The position numbers were made by a program, and so were the translations under genes. Positions 1 to 13,982 of a stretch of 64,000 nt of DNA are shown here, in pieces. This DNA comes from Todiramphus chloris collaris (taxonomy: Eukaryota; Chordata; Aves; Coraciiformes; Alcedinidae), in NCBI GenBank assembly GCA_025345505.1, contig JANVCC010000017.1, forward strand, positions 810,315 to 874,314, read 5' to 3'. Within the stretch, counting starts at the first letter, position 1; each line of letters starts with the position of its first letter. Under the pieces are notes generated by a model. The model searched no databases and was not told where the DNA came from. It was given only the letters and a program-made list of their open reading frames with translations.

Positions 1-378
1 ATTGAAAATTAATGACGCTGCTGGAGAGAACAAAAAGTACAAATAAAGCCAAGAAATGATAATGCTACCAAAACATGTAATAGCCTATTAAACATTTCTT
101 ACCAGATTTTGTTTATTCACTTTGACTGAACATTTCCATTTCCTTAAATATAGAATATTCAAAGAGAAAATTAGTTTCTCATTAAAAAAAAAAAAAAAAA
201 AAAAAAAAAACCCTCTTTCAAGTAACTTTCTATTTTGGTTTTTTAAAGGAGGCAGTCACTTATGTGTCAAATAAAGGTAATCCTACCTTATATAGGAATC
301 ATCCCCTGTTGCATGAGAGGGGCATTTATATTAAAATCAAGAACAACCAGCCTTGCCTGGTAGACTGTAGATGTTACA
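1..378. other. AT-rich unique flank, no gene seen
   Basis: Unclassified AT-rich sequence with a 27-base poly-A at 184-210. A short frame open from the window edge (2-46, plus) ends in TAA overlapping an AATAAA. It is too short to call an exon. Confidence 0.5.
184..210 (+). repeat. Poly-A tract, 27 bases
   Basis: An uninterrupted run of A read directly. No SINE or processed pseudogene body is visible on its 5' side, so it is treated as a homopolymer microsatellite. CR1 elements do not end in poly-A, so it is not a CR1 tail. Confidence 0.95.
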
Positions 379-795
379 TCACAGAATAACAGAATGTTAT
401 GGGTTGAAAGGGACCTCAAAAGATCATCTAGGCCAACCCCCCTGCCAGAGCAGGACCACCTAGAGCAGGTCACATAGGAACACATCCAGGTGGACTTTAA
501 ATGTCTCCAGAGAAGGAAACTCCACAACCCATCTGGGCAGCCTGTTCCAGAGCTCCATCACCCTGACAGTGAAAAAGTTTTTCCTTATGTTTCTGTGGAA
601 CCTCTTATGTTCCAGCTTACACCCATTGCCCCTCGTCCTGCCATTGGACATAATAGAGAAGAGTCTGGCTCCATCCTCCTGACACTTGCCCTTTATGTAT
701 TTATAAACATTAATGAGTTCACCCCTCAGTCTCCTCTTCTCCAAGCTAAAGAGACCCAATTCCCTCAGCCTTTCATCATAAGGGAGACATCCAAT
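379..795 (-). mobile_element. CR1 LINE, 5'-truncated 3' fragment
   Basis: The plus strand begins with a run resembling the reversed CR1 3' terminus (acagaataacagaat), followed by the diagnostic 'gatcatctaggccaacccccctgcc' type sequence, here slightly diverged. Read on the minus strand, the element holds the end of the RT frame and a short 3' UTR. The right edge near 795, in the sequence encoding a [15 protein letters not shown] motif, is a 5' truncation typical of CR1 retrotransposition. No convincing target-site duplication was seen, as is usual for CR1. Confidence 0.93.
460..759 (-). pseudogene. CR1 ORF2 C-terminal relic (99 codons open)
   Basis: The minus-strand translation begins [20 protein letters not shown], matching the region just after the RT domain of CR1 ORF2. 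It continues with an [18 protein letters not shown] stretch and [15 protein letters not shown], a conserved CR1 C-terminal motif. It lies inside the CR1 fragment at 379-795. All RT catalytic motifs are upstream and absent because of the 5' truncation, so no function is expected. The open frame is a remnant; the apparent ATG is fortuitous. Confidence 0.88.
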
Positions 796-914
796 AGTTG
801 TGATTTGTTGTTTTAGGACTGGATTTTTTCCTCTTCTCTCAAGCAGCTATTGAAGCATTATGCCTGGAAAACAACCAGCTGTTACTAGATTTAATGTTTG
901 CTTTCATTCTGATT

Positions 915-972
915 GTTTGTGGGGTTTTTTTGTTTGTTTGTTTCTGGGTTTTTGGGGTTTTTTTTTGGGTGG
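915..972. repeat. G/T-rich low-complexity tract
   Basis: Runs of 3-4 G separated by T runs and GTTT units. It is one of about seventeen A/C- or G/T-asymmetric tracts in the window. Confidence 0.85.
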
Positions 973-3396
973 TACTCATCATGCCTTTAATAACTTTCAA
1001 CCTACAGTTAAATACCTACCTCTCTGCTCATGAGCTCCTAATTGGTTCTTTGAAAACAGAAGCATTAAATGATATGCCTTTAAAATGCTTAATTTGTAAT
1101 TACCTAGTTAAAGGTTGGTTTTTTTTTTCCCCATGTAGGCGTAATGTGTGTGTGAACACTCAGCTCCATTTCCCAAGGAGCCATTCTCAAAGTCACACCA
1201 TCCGCTCTCCCTCTCCCTGCCTGGCATTTTAACTCCTTTCTCACAGTATTAAGATTTTTGAGATACACATAATAACACAGTGGATCATTTTACCAGAGTT
1301 TAGAAACTAAATGGAACCATTTGGCCTGACACTGCCCTATAGGCTGGACACAGGCTGTCAGGGGGAGTTTGCTGTCACGCAGTGGCAGCACTCCCACCAG
1401 GGGAGACCAGGGGAGGGAGCTAGTGCAGGTGGTCCTGATGGCACCTCTTGCTCCTGACCACAATCCCGATGGAAGTACCTGAAGCCAGATGGGGTCCATC
1501 TCTCCCTCAGGTGTTTTTTTATCACAACTATGTCTTTTCTGTGTGGCAGTGGCAGTGGTCCCTCTCCCTTCCTGGCAGAGAGTGGTCTGAGCCCTGCTGG
1601 AGAAGGATGCTCTTTCCAGACCCTTCTGGCCAAATATGTTCCCCCTCTAACAATTGGCCACTGAGCAAAGAAGTAGCCATGACCAGAGAGAACAGCAAAA
1701 ACATGTGTGACAAGGTGTTAGCATATGTCCTCCTTCCTAGGCACCGGAATAGCTCAGACATTGAAACATCAATCAGACAAAATGAGTCATTGCAGGCCCT
1801 GCCCTCTCCCCCCAGCATCCAGCCACTGCAGCTGGTTTGGGAGCTGAACACACCAGGCAAACATGGGGCTGCAGTGCTACCTCAGCCACCTGTGTCCTTG
1901 GAGATAGGAGATGGTGGGGGAGGGCAGAAATCAGGTAGTTGCTGCTTGCAGGCTGCGTGTTAAACTAAAAATCAACCTCTCATTGCTAGCACTTTCAGGG
2001 CAGTGTTCGTGATCTCCGTAGGGTGCCATTTTCATCTCTTCTTTGATGTGAGAAAGGGGAAAGTGATGGTGCATTAAAAACAGGAATGAAAGGGGTAGGT
2101 TGGGAATCATTAAGTAAGCTCCCTGTCTTAAAAAAGAAAAGTTCTTGAATTTATTCAGTCGCTCATCTCATCCAGACATACTAAAGCCAAGTATCTAGGA
2201 AGAGAAAGAAGCCTTGTGTGCTTCAGTCTCACTTCACTTTCAGATATACACCTAGTATTTCAGTAGCCTTCAGGTCTGACTGACTGAAGTAAGAGCTGTA
2301 GTTTAATTAACCATTACAGCTTTTATAGGGTGTAATTGGCCTCACATCTAGTTCATTAAAGCCACAGTAGAATCATTCTGACAGTCCAGCCATGAGACAA
2401 GTTCACACAGAGCATTAGCAGTTCAGCTCCCTGCACATTAAGTCAAATAATGTTTTCTGAAGAGAGAAGATGAAATAGTGCCAGCCAACTACTCCCTGTC
2501 AAGGGTGTACCCCAAAAATATTTCTAAGGAGAGATGACCAGGAGCAAATACACAGTCTTCAACCTCATTAATCCCTATTCAGCTCAACATATATCAAGTG
2601 TTTGCACTAGGCAAACTGACATTTTAGCTTACCATTGGTCTGCCCTGGAAACCTGATATTTATAATGTAGTCATTCTATATCTGGCCCCTAGAGCAGCTG
2701 CAGTTAAAGGAAGATGAGTTATTAAAGAGAAAGTCTCCATTTGGTGGCTGTTTTGTAGGTGGAAGTCATTTGAGACACTTCTATTACCTGAAATATTCAC
2801 AAAATAGTTTTACTCTGCTGAGACTCTGGGGTAAGCTGAAAAAAGATACTTCTCCCTCTGCCTTACAAGTGTTTGAAATTCACAGACTTTATTAAGGTAA
2901 AGGTTTCTGTGTGGATCCTGACATTCCCAGATGCAGACTTCCCAGAAGCACATTCTGCCTATGGCTGGAAAAGTAACTCCTGGGTGAGGCCATCTCTCCA
3001 CCACTCTCACCTTCTTCTACTTCAATGTCTTTTTAGCTTTTCTTCCCCCACCCTCACCTCTCCATCTTCTGTCTTCTTTGGTCCATTACCTTCCTTCACC
3101 TATCATTAGGAGTTCTCTTCTCCAACAAGAACTAATTTTTGGGAATGTTCCCCACTGGCATTTGCAGTCAGTGGACTAGTCTTTGAATTAATCCACTTTT
3201 TCCTTAGTGCTGACTGGCAGAGCTCAGAAAAACTCACTTTCTTGAGATACATTAGCACAGTCTTCCCAAGGCAAACACAACCTTCCCCTGCTGCTTGATC
3301 TCCAGGCACATGCAAACTTGCTCTGCCAATGCCCTGAACGAAATGCAACTTCTATGGCCCTGGTGAGTAACTGAGCTATTAAACTACAAAGCCAGT

Positions 3397-3478
3397 AAAA
3401 AAAAAAAAAAAACAAGAACAAAACAAAACACACAAAAAAACCAAACAAACCCCAGCACAGAAAAAAGAAAAAAACCCA
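3397..3478. repeat. Poly-A followed by A/C-rich low-complexity tract
   Basis: Sixteen A (3,397-3,412) followed by CAAAA and CAAAC units. It is probably a degenerate (CAAA)n microsatellite. Confidence 0.85.
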
Positions 3479-6400
3479 AAGCTGTTAAAGCCAAGCTACT
3501 AAGCCTAGTAAGATCTCTTTCTTTATCACAGTGTTAGCATACCCAGATTTTAGTGTATCTGGAGGCTGGTCAGAGCAAACAATCTGCACTCAGAGCACTG
3601 ACAGAGGGAACTTGTATCTGCCTGCAAAAGACAATACAGCAAGAGGTTGATGTGATTGGTAATAATCATGATGAAACTCAACAGGGGCCCCAAAAGGCTA
3701 CAGGGAGCTGACATGCTTGATGGCATATTAATAGGTCCTTTCCAGGTTTACCCCCAAAATATTATTTGTCTTCAGCAGCAGAGGCTTACGACCAAAGAAT
3801 CTCAAACCTATAATGAAAGCTGCTGCATAACAATGCTCATATCCTTCCTCCAAAAGAAACTCCAAAAATTCCCCTTGATTAGTCTTGCACCTGTCAGCTC
3901 AATATCACAATACCTGCACTAGTAAGATTTAAATCACTTCTATGAACTTGATGAGCTGCTTCTGTGTTAATGCGGATCAACTTCACACTGAGCTTCATAG
4001 CTGAAACTTTGCTGAGGTGACACCCTCATTATTAAGAACATAATTTGGACAAGTATATTTAAAGAAGGACTTCCCACACACATACTTTAAGAGATGTACA
4101 AGTGGCCCTCCTAACACTTTTAATCACCTTGAATGCTTAAATAAGTTTTGAGCACATTTTGACCATCATATCAAAGCACATGACATTACATAATACATTA
4201 TGACAGCAAATACAAAAGAGACATGACTATTATTTGGACAATTGAAAGCATGAATTAAAAATGACTGCTGAACTGGATGCTGTAGAGCTTATAGCTTCTG
4301 AGAAGAAAGCCTCTGTCTTGTAATGTTTATAAACTCTATGAGCCTAACTGCCTCAGCACAAAAATTTCTGCCTAAAAAAAAAATTAAAAAATGTACTCAA
4401 GTCAAAGCTCAGGGCATACATCAAGTTTTCAAATACTCAAAAATTTTGCTGAATCAAGATTCAACATGAACTCTCAGCAGCCACAAGTAAACTTTGGTCT
4501 CAAAACTTTGGTCAGGGCAATAACCAGCATCAAAAAAATTCTAGAAGAAGGTAAACAAACAACAGTGCTGTTAACTCTATTAGTCCTTAAGCTCTCAGAA
4601 ATCAGTTAAACAATTTGCTAGTCTTTTTCTTAAAATAAGTGCCCAATCATTAGCAGAAATATTATTCAACAAAGCTCTATATAATAGTGACAGTAATATG
4701 GGCTTTTAATTATTAAAATATTTGTTAATTATTAATAAAACTGTAACTGTTAATGAATTTACCTACTTGAAACCTGTAGGCTACAATGGAAAAAAACCTT
4801 AAAGATTACTGAATCAAGTCTATGTACAAAACAGACAATCCACACACCTCCCATCTTTTTACTTTCCACTGGGATGTTGGAGAAACAATGAACTGGAACA
4901 AAGATGCAGAGATCAGTGTCCATCAGCAGTGAGAAAATAAAACAGTGCTTCAACGGGGATCATCTTCTGAATGAAGTAGTTGAAGGAAACTATTTCAAAA
5001 AGTGATTATTCTACAGTGAGTTGTAGCAGTGAGAAATTAAAAAAAAGTAATATGTAATACATGGAATGAAAGGAATATACCAGTATAAGATGCTTTTCAG
5101 ATTTGTCTGAATGCATATGAATGAAGTTCAAATGCATAATGACTTGGTTATACCGCAAAATGTGGATGGAGCCTTAAACTGAGGTGCTGCCATATACTGG
5201 AAGAGGCTGGGAAGACCATTAATTGAAGATTGATACCTTCAGCATAACTTTCAAAAAAAACAACATTTGTTTGTCTTTTTAGGAATTGTAACCTTCATTA
5301 AGATATAAAATAATTCAGATTTTCTGTCCTTATAAACCCTTCCCTTTCCTTCTCTCCTCAAATGAAAATAACAGAGAAAGGAGCTGTTTCTAATCACTTC
5401 AATCAGTAACAGGTCACAGTTTCTTGATGAAATATTATTTTCAAGTACCAGTTACAAAATCATGTCTCCAATACCAGGTCTTTAATATTGCTATAATTAG
5501 AAGTCTTGGTATGCCACCACAGGACCAAGTTCAAGAGTGGCAAAGTAGTGCATTTATGCACAGCTGAAGAGGAGGTGTAAGGCACTACTCACTGTGTAGT
5601 TGACACACAGACAATGCCAGGGGAGGAGAAGTAATCTGCCCTAAAGGAATCAAAACCAGAGAAATACACATTTGTAAAGTAAACACTTGGGAAACATACT
5701 CATGGAGAGATCACAGAAAAATACTAGCTGGAGACATCGAGAAACTGCATTCCTCAACCAACACATCAATTGACAACGTCAATAATTAGATGAAATCAAG
5801 TAAAATCAAGTTGAAAATTAAGAATGGGAACTTTTGTAGTAAAAGGCAGCATAGTGTGCCTGCTGACAGAGCTGAGAGACTGAGGCAAGCTTTCAGCTAT
5901 GGAAGGCATGTTCATTTAGAAAGATGATTCACTGGTGCAACCACACTGACAAGAGCAGTGATGCATACTGCATTTGTCGTCTTTCTGGGTGTTTTTCTAA
6001 GAGCTATACTTTAGCCAAATAGAACTTATCAGGATAAACAAAGGGGAACCTATGTGAAACCTAATCGTCTGTTGCTTACAGGGGGTCAGAGTGAACAATG
6101 TTAATGGTCCTCTGCCATCTTAAACTTTCTGACTCACACAGAAATAGGCTGACAGACTTCAGGCAAAGAACACAGTGCTAACCATGAGCACTCTCCTTGC
6201 ACTTATAATGCAGATCTGTGTGCCTCAACTCAGAAGGAAAAAGAAGAGCATGCATTACAGAACACAAATTCAGCACCAGAGATTCTGCCAGTGCTGATGA
6301 CTGGATGCTGAAGACTTGAAGCCGAGATTCCACAACTTTCTGAAATTACTGAGCACTTTCCACAAAGAGGAACATACCAAAAGGTTTTATTTGGTGAAGA

Positions 6401-7420
6401 AGACTAATAAGCATCACTGTGAATCTTCTTTCTCTGTGTAAAGGACATCACGGGAAACTAACAGAGAACAGGTACTTGCCAACAGTACTTCAGTGACAGA
6501 GAACTGTATCAGCAAATGCTTTGTAACTATTTTGACTTCTCCACCATCATATCATCTTTATTGCCTCTACAATTTAGGGAAAAGATAACAGTCTTTTTCT
6601 TCACAAATTATATACATTTAGCCTAGTTTTGTGGCAGTTAACCACAGCTCAGACAAATCTGATCTTACCCCCATGGAAGAATTTTACTCTTTTTACTAAG
6701 ACAGGGCATGTCATACAATACCAAAGAAACACAATTATACAGACAGACAGATCTGGAATACATGGCCTTTGAGAAAGATCTAATTCACAATAAAGGCAGA
6801 AACTATGTTCTAAAGGTCGAACCACTCTCCTCTTTTCAGTATCTCTCAAAGACTTTTTCCTATTTTCAGCATGAAAGCTATAGACTTTTTCCATAAAATA
6901 TTATAAAATAATAACTGCCCATGCTACAAAGACAACATGAAGTTCTCGAGACATTTAGATTCAACAAATATTACAGTGGCCTGTTGTGAGCTATGTATAG
7001 CTAGAAAAATCAAATTTCATCTGCCACTCTGTCAGGCTGCATTCCAAAGTCAGTTTATCACTGCAGCGAATACCAAGACATTTATCTTCCCTGGCTAGGT
7101 TAATCTTGTGTTCCAAAATTATCATGACTGCCATAAACACATTCAGTTCTGTTCCTGAATTTGTGAATGTTGCTAGTTTGGGAAGAAACTGAGCTTAAAG
7201 GGAGTTACTCACTTCATCTCAACTTAAAGGCAACGGCAGAAATTAAGTGGTATATTGCATTGGAAATTGTATTTATTACTAGACCTGTGATGATAGCTTC
7301 CCAGTTAATTTTTTTTAGCCTCAAACTAAATTAAAATCATTACACAATCACCACATTTAAAGTGTTCCAGGCAGGAAATGGATAGAGTACTACAAATATA
7401 GCTGTTTGGAAATATCTGTC

Positions 7421-7470
7421 TGTGAGTGTGTGTGTACACACATACACATATATATGTATGCACATATGCA
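7421..7470. repeat. Compound TG/CA/TA microsatellite with palindromes
   Basis: A GT run flips into CA, giving a 14-bp perfect palindrome at 7,429-7,442 (TGTGTGTACACACA). It is followed by a 12-bp palindrome ACATATATATGT at 7,446-7,457. Alternating purine-pyrimidine sequence of this kind can adopt Z-DNA or cruciform structure. No functional role is claimed. Confidence 0.85.
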
Positions 7471-7985
7471 TTTTGGTGAATTTTCCACAGCACTTTCTTG
7501 GGATATTCCACCCCCCTCTTATTTCCTTTGATCATCTGACAAATTCTTAGGATACAGCACATTTCAGGAGTCTGCAGGCCTGGAAAATTCAACATCCCTC
7601 CGTGCAACACAGCTAAACAGCTTCCAGTTCCAGATTTGGCTTGTTTGGAGCTGGCATGGCTCTCTTCACTGCACACTGTAGTTATGCCCTAAAGCAGTCA
7701 AAAATGTGGTGAGCCAGGGATCTTTCCTGGTAGATGCACTGCTATTCCTACTGCAGATTATTAGCACCATTCTAACTAACATCTGCTCTCCTGCTGCTTT
7801 GAATAGAAGATGAAGAACACCTTTGTCCCTGCTTTCAAAATCAACAACCATGCGAAACTCTAATCTCAGAAATGCATGAACCAGGAATCCTTTTCTTGGG
7901 ATACAAAAAAACCTCACCCTTCCCTTTCCTGAACTTCTCTGAAATGGACATACAGCTAAACTGGAGAGAGATAAGGAGGAAAAAC

Positions 7986-8149
7986 CACCACCACCACTAC
8001 CCAAAAAGCCCAAACCAAACTAAAAATAACACACACACAAAAAACCCAACCAACCAACCACACACACACAATAAAAACAAACAAACCAACAAAAAAGACA
8101 ACAAAACCCCAAACCAACCAGACAACCAAAAAAAAAAAAAAAAAAAAAA
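7986..8149. repeat. Long A/C-rich tract ending in poly-A (22)
   Basis: About 160 bases on the plus strand that are almost entirely A and C after the first few units. They include ACC triplets, CCAA units and (CA)n, and close with an unbroken A run at 8,128-8,149. It is the longest of the A/C tracts in the window. The short frames through it are low-complexity translations (Asn, Gln, Lys, Pro, Thr), not genes. Confidence 0.9.
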
Positions 8150-11100
8150 TAGAAGGAAGATGAGTATGCCCAGAATTTCCGGGTACTTGTCAGAGGCTGC
8201 TCAAGATTAAAACATTGAATTGCTCCTTATCAAAAGCAGAATATGACATGTGGACCTCTAACACAAGACTGAAATGAAAGTTTGTTTAGAGGGCTACATA
8301 TAACATTTTCTTCAGAGTATGGAAAGGTTGTAACAAAAGCCAGACTCTGAAAACCCTATGTTTTGATTGTCTTCAGCTTTCAGAATCATGACAACACCTA
8401 CTCCATCACTTTTGAAGAATGAATGTGAAGAACACGCTTCACCTAAACTTAGCAAATATGAAGTACATTTATGATTTTAGTGAAACTCAAGCATAGGCAA
8501 ATACACTGAACAACACTAAGGCTCTAGCTAGTCTGTATTTACAGGGTTAACAAAGCCTCTGAAGTAGGAACAAGAAGCAGCACAGTTTCCAAACCTCATT
8601 CCTCTCCCTCTTCAGCGCGGTGTTCCAAAATGAAACAAGAAGACACAAAATCAGACAGAAATTCTGTTCCTCTAACTGTGATGAATTTCCTCTACAACCA
8701 CTGGCTCACTACACCTCCCTGTGCTAGTTCCATTTCTTGAAATAGGAATAATAATAATGTACCTGTCCATCCGTATATTGTTACACTCAAAGTCTACCAT
8801 GTTTTCAAACCACCTGTGGTCTTTCAGAGATGAGACTCTACTGCAATGTGAAATACAATTATCTCGTTAGAAGAGGGAACACCTGTGCACATGCATAGGT
8901 TTGTTCATATTAGTTTCCTTATTTCAGTTTCCCCAAATTTCCAAATTCACCATATAAAAAAGAAATTTCTACTCTTTTAGCAAGTTTAGACAAGCTTTCT
9001 AGAATTTTAGACAGTGAGGAGAATAAATTGTAAGCTGTAAATCCATGCTTCTACGAGGAGATCCAGACAGGCAAAATTGGCTCCCTTGCAAAGTTTTGGG
9101 GCTACATCACTGGAAGAGCAAAATGTGCTTAAAGAACATCTCAGGTGAAATGGATAAAGTCACCTTTGGCTTCTGCTGCAGAAGTAGTGATATACCAAAG
9201 TGAAGTACAAATGCAGAGCGACAATTTTCATTAGCATAAGTAACAGTAGATTAAGCTGAGAAAATATGTCACAATGACCCACAGGTTCCTCAGACATTCT
9301 AAAAATATCCACACAGAGGTAGACAAGGTGTCCTCCAAGTGCAGAAAGAAAACCAAGGTCTTCTTTGGTAATCTAAATCCTAAGAAATGGATCTTTTTCT
9401 TTTTAAAAACTTCTCTTGGTAACTTGAACATTCATAATCAAACAACTACCTCTATATGTGAGGAAATGCATAAAAGCTCAAAATAAAGCATCGTGTTACT
9501 GAAGGGCCAAGTAATATGTTCAGATAGAGCTGTCTACTGAAGAGAGTTCTCCTGCAGGGGTAATTCCAGCCAAGATATCAGAAATTGTAGTGAGGGCTGA
9601 GGCGGAGGAGGTGGTTCAGGATGTAACAGAAAAGTCACAAATCTGAAGTAAGTCCAAGATCCAAGGAATGACTCATTTTCAACAATTATATTAATATCAG
9701 GCTGCAGAGGCTGTTCAATGATATATAACAGTAAATGTTATCACAGCTATTGAGTATTGCTGGGAGGCAATCAAGAGCTTCCATGCAAGTGCAATTCACG
9801 TCCACTGGTTATTTTCCGGTTTAAGCATATCTGACAGAAGAGTCAATGTTATACACACAGTTCAAAGTGGCAGCAACATACCTGTCCTGTTTGTTTGTTT
9901 TACATGGCTTGAGTCTAATCTTGCACAACTTCAGGCACGATGACAGTGGCATGCAAAACAGGTTGATGTGATGTATGAAATAGGTATGTCACTTTAGCTT
10001 TTATCTGAAAGCTTCAACAGCCAAACACTTTCTTTTACATCTCTGATGAATGATATGCATTAAATTTAACATAAGTATTAACTACTGGCACCTTCAATGT
10101 TGAATATTACCTACAGGCATCATAAGATAGGTAGGTAGATAATAAGAAAGCAAATAAAAAAAAAGCCAAAGTGCAAGGAAGATGTAGCAACTATTAAAAT
10201 GTAAAATAAGAGGTGAAAACTACATCTTTAAAATAATGTTAATCATTGAATAATAAAATGAAATTATAAAATAGTTATACCAAGAAATCCCAACTGATTC
10301 CATTTAGACATTTTATAAAGACCATGGGACACCACTGTTAGACATGCCTTATAAGAAAATGTTCCTGATTTTCACTTTGTTAGCTGATTTTAAGCACATT
10401 ATCTGTTTTAACATTGTCTAAAGAGGATAGAAGTCAACTATTTAGATGATGGCAAAGGGATGAAAAAAAGTCAAATAAGTGCTGAATAAACTGATTTTAT
10501 CAGTTAGACACCAAACTGGGATCTAAATGCACTTTCTGAAATGTTCAAGTTGTGACTCCTGTCTTACCTCACATCTACTGCCAATGAGTTTCAAAGATGA
10601 AACATGCAGCATAAGAATGCTTCTCCTTTCTCAAGGAATTGCTTTTCAATTTCCCTGCATATGTTCTTGTTCTTCTATTTTAGGAAAACTGATAAAGGAC
10701 TGAAGCATACTTGCCATAGCATATTTACTATAACATCAGTTCACAGGGAACAAGTGTAGGTATTCCACCACTGATTTCTAGAAGTCTTTCGAGACAGAAG
10801 ATGCAGAAAGTGAAGTTAATGTTTCTACCACTTGAGGGGTTACAGCTTCGGATGATACCTGTCATGGGCTCAGGAGCTCTCCCCCTGTAAACCCCAATCT
10901 CTTTTATGCTCCCAAACAGACCTGAACAGAGAGCACAGATTCCAAATTATGCACCTTGTAACAGTCAGGCTGGAAGCATGAGATATAAGGCTGCTTCATA
11001 TAGTTACCTGTAACATTTTCAACCATATGCATGTGTTTCAAGTGGTGCATCATCTCCCTGTCTGGGAATGGTTTCCTGTCAATACTCCCCAGTTTACCTT

Positions 11101-11838
11101 CCCAAACATAAGCATGGAATGTTTCCCAACAGTATAAAATCTGAATTCTGACAACTGTTCTGCTAGAGTACAAGTAATACTCAGTATTCAGTAACACAGA
11201 ATAAAATACTTAAGAAGGTAAACAGGAAACAATTAATTATCTTAATTATTTTATTAAAGGTTTTTCTCTCTCTTCCTATCCACTCTCCTGAGGGGAAAAA
11301 GCTCAAGCATCCTCAGGCTATTTACTTTCCAGGGTTAACAACATTTACTTTAATATTAAACTTCAGACTTGATCTTAAATAGCTGTAAATAAGATTACAA
11401 GGGAGCAAGTCTTTGAGGTCTTGAATCTTCATTTTCTTGCACTGAGCTGGACACCTGCACCATGAGAGCACCATGCTGAGAATCATTTGAAATTACACAG
11501 AGACAGACGTTTTTTAAATATACACAAAAATGGACCCCTTTGATGTGTTTTTTAAACACAAGTAACTTTTCCACATGTAATTTTTCTCTCCCACTGTACT
11601 CCTAAGGGATTTAACATTCTTCAAGCAATGATTACAAAAGTAAATCAAACCAGTTTAATTTTAGGTGTGTCTTACCCCACCCTTTATTTCTCCTGCCTGG
11701 AAAAGGAATCCCTCACTGCTTCAGACCTGAGCTGACTTAAGTAGGTACTTAAAGCCCTACTCTAGTCTTGAAATAGTAGTTGTACTAATATTAACAAAGA
11801 AAGTGTTCAATATTGTCACCTGACAAGCAATACTACAT

Positions 11839-11872
11839 AAAAAACCCCAAAACAAAGAAAAAAACCCCAAAC
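11839..11872. repeat. A/C-rich tract with CCCC blocks
   Basis: Two AAAACCCCAA blocks separated by an A-rich spacer. Confidence 0.8.
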
Positions 11873-13335
11873 CTCAATGAACAAGCTAGAATTTAGGATA
11901 CTACACTAATGGAAGAATGTGATTAATGAAATTAATCCTGCTTCATGTATAGATGAACTTTACCTTACTGATTTTTCAAGTTCCATAATAACTTACTGCA
12001 TATCTCTTATGTTGTTCTTGAGCAATGGGGCTCATTACTTGCTACAAAGAATTGGACTATTCCAGTCTACTTGCAAGTATAATCAGCAAGACAAATGACT
12101 TACAGGTGCTAAGCATCATGCCAGAATGTACGAAGAAACATCACAGATCTTATCTGAAAAAGCATCTGCAGTGAAGATTAACATTTTATTCCAGTAATGG
12201 GGCGGGGTAATTTAATTTCTTTGGTTACAAGGAGAAAAAGTACTGCCAGGCTTCCATAAATAATCTTTGACTGGCCTCCAACAGTAACAGATGAAGATGT
12301 AAACCTGGTCCTCTCTAACAAGTTTGCTGACTCCTCCCCAACTCCATTTAACTGAAGGCAGGAGAGACATCCAAGAAAAGCAATGTTTCCATGGGTGTCT
12401 CCACTGAACCCTGACATCCCCCTTGATGCCTAATCCTGATCTCTAACTTATACCTAAGTAAGCTAGGAACTTCACAGATCTGAGAAGTGGGCCCAAACCA
12501 CCGCTGGCCTGCTGTACAGTCCAAATACAGCCAAACAAATAAAAATAAGTAACACAGTTTTCTTGCCCCCAACAAAGGAATCATGGCTCTTTACATTTCC
12601 AAAGCCCTTTACATTTCCATAGTGCTGAGTTACACTTCCTTTTTAAGGCCTAAGACTCCAACAATTAAAAAAAAAAGGCTTTTCCCATTTTTCAGTGAAA
12701 TCCAGCAGTTTAGGAGCCTGCTATTGTCAGGCAATGTCTGAAGCTCAGAGAGCCAACAGCAGGAAACAAAGCTTTTTAATTCCAAGTCACAGATTTAAAA
12801 TCAGCAATGCATAAAATAAAATGGTTCCAAGGGAATGCTCCCTACATGTCTTCTAACCTTTTAGTTATCTTCCAAAATAAATCTTTTTTAAAAGTTTAAA
12901 CAAGTTTGTCTTGAGAGGTCATTCACACAAGGCTCCAGATGTGTGTTCCAACATGGCTCCTGAACATAACCAACACTGAACACACCCCATCTCACCCTCA
13001 TTCACTTTTCATGCTCGCAACTTTCCTTTCACAGAAAATATTTTCCTGGAAAACTGGATTATTTCAAATTTTGATCAATGGTAGAAAAGAAACACAACCT
13101 TCAGAATACAACCTGTTGTGGTAGATATAGCTTTCAATAGCCTACAAATGATAGCTTGCTCTTCCCTCATCTGCTAGCAGACTAGTAAGATGCTTCTTAA
13201 AACCTTAACCTGAAGCCACCATGTATTTTCTTTTCACTGATTATCTCAGAATGATGAAACAACCCAAAACAACAGATAACATCTGTACAACCAGTGTGCT
13301 ATGAAATGCCACACACACCCCCATTTCAGTAGTGC

Positions 13336-13374
13336 TTTTTTTTTTATTTGTTTAGGGTTTGTTTTTTTTTTTTT
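13336..13374. repeat. T-rich tract with GGG interruptions
   Basis: Poly-T and GTTT units, the complementary form of the A/C tracts elsewhere in the window. Confidence 0.8.
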
Positions 13375-13483
13375 GAGGAAACAAACTACATTTTATGTGA
13401 TTATGGTTTTGTTTCTTTTGTTTACTTCTTTCTTCTTTTAACCCTTTGGAATGGACAGCTTGTCACAGTGTCAGGCTGTAACC

Positions 13484-13509
13484 TTTTTTTTTTTTTTTTT
13501 TTTTTTTTT
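13484..13509. repeat. Poly-T tract, 26 bases
   Basis: Uninterrupted T run read directly. No adjacent retrogene body is recognised on either strand. Confidence 0.93.
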
Positions 13510-13982
13510 GGCACCAAATCTTCACTTTTAAGTAGTTAAAAGCAAGGAAACACCCTTGAAACTGGTTAAAACACATTTCAATCATATGTTATGAGTACAG
13601 ACGATGAAAAAACCTCATGCATGCAATCTCTCTCTGATACACAGAAATGTAAGCAAATTACATATCCCAAATATAATTCTTCATGCTCCTCATCTTAGTT
13701 CAGATGCACACAACTACAGTGGCTTTAAACTAGTAATAATGCCATTTTCATGATGTATTTTCATCTGTCTTTTTATAGGGCAAGTTCAGGATAACTACCT
13801 CTGGAGTGACTCACTGCTTAAAACAGACAGGTTTCACTTTACAACCTTTCTTTTTTTAACAAGTATCAACTGTAGTCCACACCCATCCATTCCAACATCA
13901 CTTATTCCTAAAAATGACCAACCTTGAGTTATTAGCTCCTGACAATTTAGAAAGCTCACAGAGTAATCTTGTCAAATCTCAC

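Larger units (their letters stand above)
796..13982. other. Long unclassified AT-rich stretch with simple repeats
   Basis: About 13 kb without a recognisable gene or interspersed repeat. It contains G/T-rich or A/C-rich tracts near 915-972, 3,397-3,478, 7,986-8,149, 11,839-11,872 and 13,336-13,374, and poly-T at 13,484-13,509. A GC-richer patch at about 1,290-1,960 carries a 171-codon plus-strand open frame (1,448-1,963) with no family I recognise. It has competing open frames on the minus strand, so it is not called as a gene. The rest shows only short open frames of the size expected by chance. Confidence 0.6.

Noticed and set aside
2..46. Plus-strand frame open from the left edge, ending in TAA overlapping AATAAA
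   Set aside because: Fourteen sense codons only, with no known motif. In AT-rich DNA a TAA within AATAAA is common by chance.
1448..1963. 171-codon open frame as a host gene
   Set aside because: No domain, no supporting splice structure, and competing open frames on the opposite strand. Kept only as an observation.
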